A stretch of DNA of 64,000 nucleotides, from assembly GCF_019449565.1 (NCBI RefSeq), contig NZ_JAGRPM010000043.1, positions 1-64,000 on the forward strand, written 5' to 3'. Every line of letters begins with the position of its first letter. Positions within the stretch are counted from its first letter, which is position 1. The DNA comes from Rhodoblastus sp. GTDB lineage: Bacteria > Pseudomonadota > Alphaproteobacteria > Rhizobiales > Beijerinckiaceae. Both the position numbers and the translations under genes were made by a program. This document shows positions 60,524-64,000 of this stretch, one piece after another. The notes beneath the pieces are model-generated. The model saw only the letters and a list, made by a program, of their open reading frames with translations. It ran no database searches and was not told where the DNA came from.

Positions 60524-61386
60524 AGTTCGCTTTTATCGTGAAGCACCGGAATATCTGGCCGGTGGCATGGCTTTGCGAAGCGTTGGACGTCTCACGCTCG
60601 GGCTTTCACGCCTGGTTGCGCCGCGGACCAAGCCTTCGGGCGCAACAGGATGACGAACTCACGCCGCGGATTCGCGCGAGTTTCGTCGCAAGCGCCCGCA
60701 CCTATGGCGCTCGTCGTGTCTGGCATGACGTCCTGGCCGAAGGCGCATCCTGCGGGCTTCACAAAATCGAGCGGCTGATGCGGGAAAACGCTCTGCGAGC
60801 CAGGCCCCGTCGGCGCGGGCTGCCCAAGGACGACGGTCAACGGCTGGCCAACGTCATCGCGCCGAATGTTCTGGATCGCCAGTTCACGGCGGAGCGGCCG
60901 AACCAGAAATGGATTGCCGACTTCACCTATATCTGGACCGCCGAGGGCTGGCTTTATGTCGCGGCCGTCATCGACCTGTTTTCCCGCCGCGTCGTCGGCT
61001 GGTCAATGAAAGCGGAAATGACGGCGCAGCTTGTCATGGATGCGCTTGTCATGGCGATCTGGCGGCGAGGAAAACCTGACGCCTTGCTGCACCATTCCGA
61101 TCAAGGCAGCCAATACACCAGCGAGCAGTTCCAGCGGCTGATGGCTAACAATGGCGTCACCTGTTCGATGAGCCGGTCTGGAAATGTCTGGGACAACGCC
61201 GCCATGGAAAGCTTCTTCTCGTCCCTCAAGACCGAGCGGGTCTGCCGAAAGGTCTACCGGTCCCGCAATGCCGCGAGGGCGGATATCTTCGATTACATTG
61301 AGCGATTCTACAACACGACGCGCCGGCACTCGACCATCGGCTATCTCAGCCCGGTTGAGTTCGAGCGGAAGGTGGGATTAACTTAA
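60520..61386 (+). CDS. IS3-family transposase OrfB (DDE integrase core)
   Basis: The 288-aa catalytic subunit. DDE residues are in KWIADFTYIWTAEGW (Asp), LLHHSDQGSQYTSEQF (Asp) and DNAAMESFFSSLKTE (Glu). The C-terminal RFYNTTRRHSTIGYLSPVEF is typical of the IS3 group. It ends just inside the right inverted repeat and appears intact. Confidence 0.94.
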   Translation: MKFAFIVKHRNIWPVAWLCEALDVSRSGFHAWLRRGPSLRAQQDDELTPRIRASFVASARTYGARRVWHDVLAEGASCGLHKIERLMRENALRARPRRRGLPKDDGQRLANVIAPNVLDRQFTAERPNQKWIADFTYIWTAEGWLYVAAVIDLFSRRVVGWSMKAEMTAQLVMDALVMAIWRRGKPDALLHHSDQGSQYTSEQFQRLMANNGVTCSMSRSGNVWDNAAMESFFSSLKTERVCRKVYRSRNAARADIFDYIERFYNTTRRHSTIGYLSPVEFERKVGLT

Positions 61387-64000
61387 CTGCCTGTCCACGA
61401 AACCGGCAGCAGGCCAGGCTCCCAACACGCTGGTAGACCGGGCGCTTTGGACGGAATCTCGTCCACTTGAGGACAGCGCGTACGATTCCCTGAACATTTG
61501 CGGCGACTTGTTCGGCCTGGCGCGGCTTCTCCTCGCCGACGCGGACGCCGAGGACAATTCTCCGGCGCCACACCCACTTGCTGCGCAGGTCATCGACTTG
61601 GCGATCGACCGCGCCGAGCTTTTTGTCGATTTGCTTTTCCAGGTCCGAGCCCGGCCGAGGCTGTTCGCAGACCTTGTCATCCATCCGCCAAGCGCCGCGC
61701 TGGCGTGTCTTCTGATCGCGCAATGGAGATCGCCTGCGGGCGCGTGGGACCGGGGCCTCGTCGAACGCGACGACAAAATTTTCCAGGCTGAAGCTTTCAC
61801 CGACGCGACCGCGATACTCGGGGAACATCTACGCGCAGGCAGGACCAGCGCCAGCGAAGCGGCGGCTTTGCTCAACTGGCTGCATCGCCGGGCGGATCGT
61901 GGCTTCATCGACGATGTCGCTGGAGCGGATTTGGTAATGGCGGCGTTCCGCCGCGAACTCGCCAATTGCGACAGCTCCATCCTGCTGGCGATGGTCCAAT
62001 CGCTCGATGGAACCAGCCTGCGCCAGGGCGTGGGGATGCCCGAGTTCGCCGCGGTTCTCGATCTATCCGATCTTGGCGGTATCGAGGACCAGGTCGACGC
62101 TGGCGTTGTTGTCGACGCCTACGCGCGCTCCATCGCCGTGGGCGATTATTCGTTGTCGGCGCATCGGATAGGGATCGCAGGCGCGGCCGCGCTGGCCTGC
62201 GTCGCCGGGCGGACGCAGGCGCTGCGAAGCCAGTTTCTTTATCCTCTGGACGTTCGCGCCCGGTTGGCTGCCGCGAAGCCTGAGGACAACGAGTTCATCC
62301 TTGCGGATTCGATCGCACGGGCGTTGAGGGCCCACATCCGGATTCTTTGCCGCGCCGTCATCGGCGGAACGACGGACGCGCCGGCCGATCTCTTTGAAGC
62401 CCTGGTCGCCGCCGTCCGCACTGGCGCGCTGCAGCACAAGGAGAAGGGGCGCATCGCCGCGTTCGCCCCGAGGTTCGAAAATCAAATCGGGGCGCCCGCC
62501 CTCGACAGGCCCCTGGCCGCTGACCTTGCGGGCGCCCTTGCCTCTTTAGACCAGGCGCGGCAGCGGGTGCTTTTGGCTGCGATTCTTGAAACCGACGAGC
62601 CGCTCATCCTGGCGCAGCTGCTGTCGAGAGCTTCGCCCGATCTACGCCTTGACATCGAACGGCGCATCGCTGCGCTCGCGCCAGGCGACGCTGGAGCGAT
62701 TCAATCCCTGCCGGAAATGCAGGCTCGCATTGACGAGCTGCTGACGGCTGGCGCCGCGGAGGCGGCCGCCAGCTATATGGCCGCAGAGGCCGGCCTCCAG
62801 AAGTTGGGGCGAACCGGAGGGCGTGAAATTGCCCGATTTCAACACCGGCTTCGGCTCGCGTTCCTGCGGGGGGATTGGGCGGCGATCGCAGCCACGCAAG
62901 AACCGAGCTTTCCCAATCCGCAGGAACAGGCGGCTGTCATGGAAACGCTTCGCCAATTTCGCGGACTTGCAGCCTTAAAGGGGCCCAATCCGGATCCTGA
63001 AATGGCCAAGGCGATCTTTGCCGGTCTCTTCGCCCAACGTGCGTCTCTCGGCTTTGCTGTCAACTGGTTCGCGGCTGTGATCAGTGAACTGCTTCCGGCG
63101 GATAGTTTCGGTTTGTTGGAGGGCGATCAAATCAGGAAAGGACGGAAGGCGATCGCCGAAGTCGAGCGAATGACGGCGTTGCTTCCCGCGGCTTCCGGCG
63201 ACGAAACATTGGCTTGCAATCAGGCGCTGCTGCGCTTGGCTTTGGGTGAGCCTGGCCAAGCCCTTGCCGTCCTGTCGGCAGTGACCTTGGTGCGCCTCCA
63301 GGACACCGCCGCAGCCTATCGCGCCTTAGCGCTTTCTAGGCTGGGCCGGCGGGTGGAGGCGACTGCGGCGCTAGATGCGGCTGAGCACAGTTTCGGTCGG
63401 ACAGCGGTCCTTGCCGCGGCGCGAACCCATATCGCCAGCGGCGCTCCCTTCCTGACGGCACCCGATGTTTCTATACACGACGACCTAATTGAAAACGTCG
63501 CGTCAGCGATCGCCAGGTTTCGTACGATGAATCCTTCTGACCAAGCCCGGGTACTGCAGCGGCAGGCGGACCCGTTTGAAGCGCTGCTGGTCGAATATGT
63601 TCGGGCCGCCGCCGACGCCGTCGTTTCCCTCATCCCCATGATGAAAGGCGTCCAGATTGACGCCATCGAAGACGATTTGACCGCCTTCATCCAGCACCTG
63701 CTGGCAGCTCGCGTGCAATTTTTGGGATGGTCGGTCGGCGACCAGTCGAAAGGCGGCTACAGCGCCAAGGGCAATCCCGGCGAACGGGACCTCGTCATCG
63801 CGTGGGGAAGCTCGGTGCTGGCACTGATTGAAGCGGTGATCTGCGACAAGCCGCTCACCCAGGACGCGATGAAGGCGGACCTGGAAAGCCATTTTCAGAA
63901 GCTCCTTGGCTATGGCAATCCCAGGGTCTTTTTCCATCTGACCTACGCTTATTTGGACGACAAGCAGGGGCTGATGCAGTTCCTGGAAACCTCGGCCGAG

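Larger units (their letters stand above)
60172..61416 (+). mobile_element. IS3-family insertion sequence (second, different), complete
   Basis: The 1245-bp element has terminal inverted repeats of about 25 bp, TGGCCTGCTGCCGGTTTCG at the left (60172) and its complement at the right (ends 61416). A 3-bp direct repeat GGC (60169-60171 and 61417-61419) flanks it. It contains overlapping orfA and orfB and a -1 slippery site. It differs in sequence from the first IS3 element. The insertion looks recent. Confidence 0.94.
59387..64000 (+). pseudogene. Very large unrecognised protein gene, split by an IS3 element and cut by the window end
   Basis: The 5' part (59387-60171) and the frame open from 61420 to the window end are one gene. 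Excising 60172-61416 plus one GGC duplicate joins EPWFPPA to PNTLVDRALW in frame. The reconstructed product exceeds 1122 aa with no stop. It is mostly alpha-helical. TPR-like units lie near residue 860 (ALLRLALGEPGQALAVLSAV, then AYRALALSRLGRRVEATAAL). A segment near 1052-1068 (GERDLVIAWGSSVLALIEAV) has an Asp and Glu spaced as in PD-(D/E)XK-like domains, which is tentative. I do not recognise the family. Its position beside a mobile module suggests defence or conflict, but this is inference. Confidence 0.75.

Noticed and set aside
61378..63937. Numerous minus-strand frames (200, 160, 144, 140, 124 codons) at the right end
   Set aside because: They are antisense to the single plus frame that stays open for more than 2.5 kb; they are short, overlap each other in different frames and lack domains.
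59200..64000. Second copy of the tRNA-Lys 3' end as the far attachment site
   Set aside because: No match to the CCCAGCGCGCTCACCA stretch was found by eye; the border may be deleted or outside the window.

Overview
The window is a GC-rich alphaproteobacterial chromosome segment, most likely from the Hyphomicrobiales (Rhizobiales), perhaps a Beijerinckiaceae/Methylocystaceae relative. That placement rests on gene order and protein families (tig, clpP, clpX, lon and hupB; a 14-gene nuo operon followed by birA, RNase J, a methylmalonyl-CoA epimerase and a DUF1467 gene; COX15-type heme A synthase; DUF2842). No rRNA or species marker is present.

Region 1 (1-1374) is an accessory scar. It holds tandem repeats typical of an IS21-type element end, a beheaded VOC-family gene, and an AT-rich HNH-like gene on the minus strand split by one in-frame ochre codon.

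Region 2 (1454-39511) is the conserved core. It starts with a Tat-exported multicopper-oxidase-like protein that has lost its copper ligands. The proteostasis set follows (trigger factor, ClpP, ClpX, and Lon behind a near-perfect sigma-32 promoter), then HU, three tRNA genes and complex I. The nuo operon runs nuoABCDEFGHIJKLMN but carries two extra genes, a DUF2059 exported protein between nuoC and nuoD and a 67-aa membrane protein between nuoD and nuoE. NuoL has a histidine-rich insert. After nuo come birA, RNase J, the epimerase, DUF1467, an orphan TAXI binding protein, a thioesterase, an Ntn-type amide hydrolase, heme A synthase, a Spy-like protein, an exported orphan, and a divergent deacetylase/acetyltransferase pair. 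The core ends at tRNA-Lys.

Region 3 (39512-64000) is a mosaic mobile and defence region. It contains a zinc-finger-like small protein, an Xre-type regulator and an hsdM relic. Next is a tightly overlapping three-gene operon encoding a PLD-SNF2 helicase, a 1358-aa Eco57I/PglX-like adenine methylase and an SMC/RecF-like ATPase, which looks like a modification-based anti-phage system. Beyond it lie a serine-recombinase relic and a gene split by an IS3 element. A minus-strand satellite-like module follows: TerS, a Toprim-helicase replication protein, an AlpA-like HTH protein, an unknown protein and a truncated tyrosine integrase.

The right end is one very large, unrecognised gene that runs off the window and is split by a second IS3 element. 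For both IS3 insertions, removing the element and one 3-bp target duplication restores an uninterrupted reading frame. The interrupted genes were therefore intact before recent transposition.
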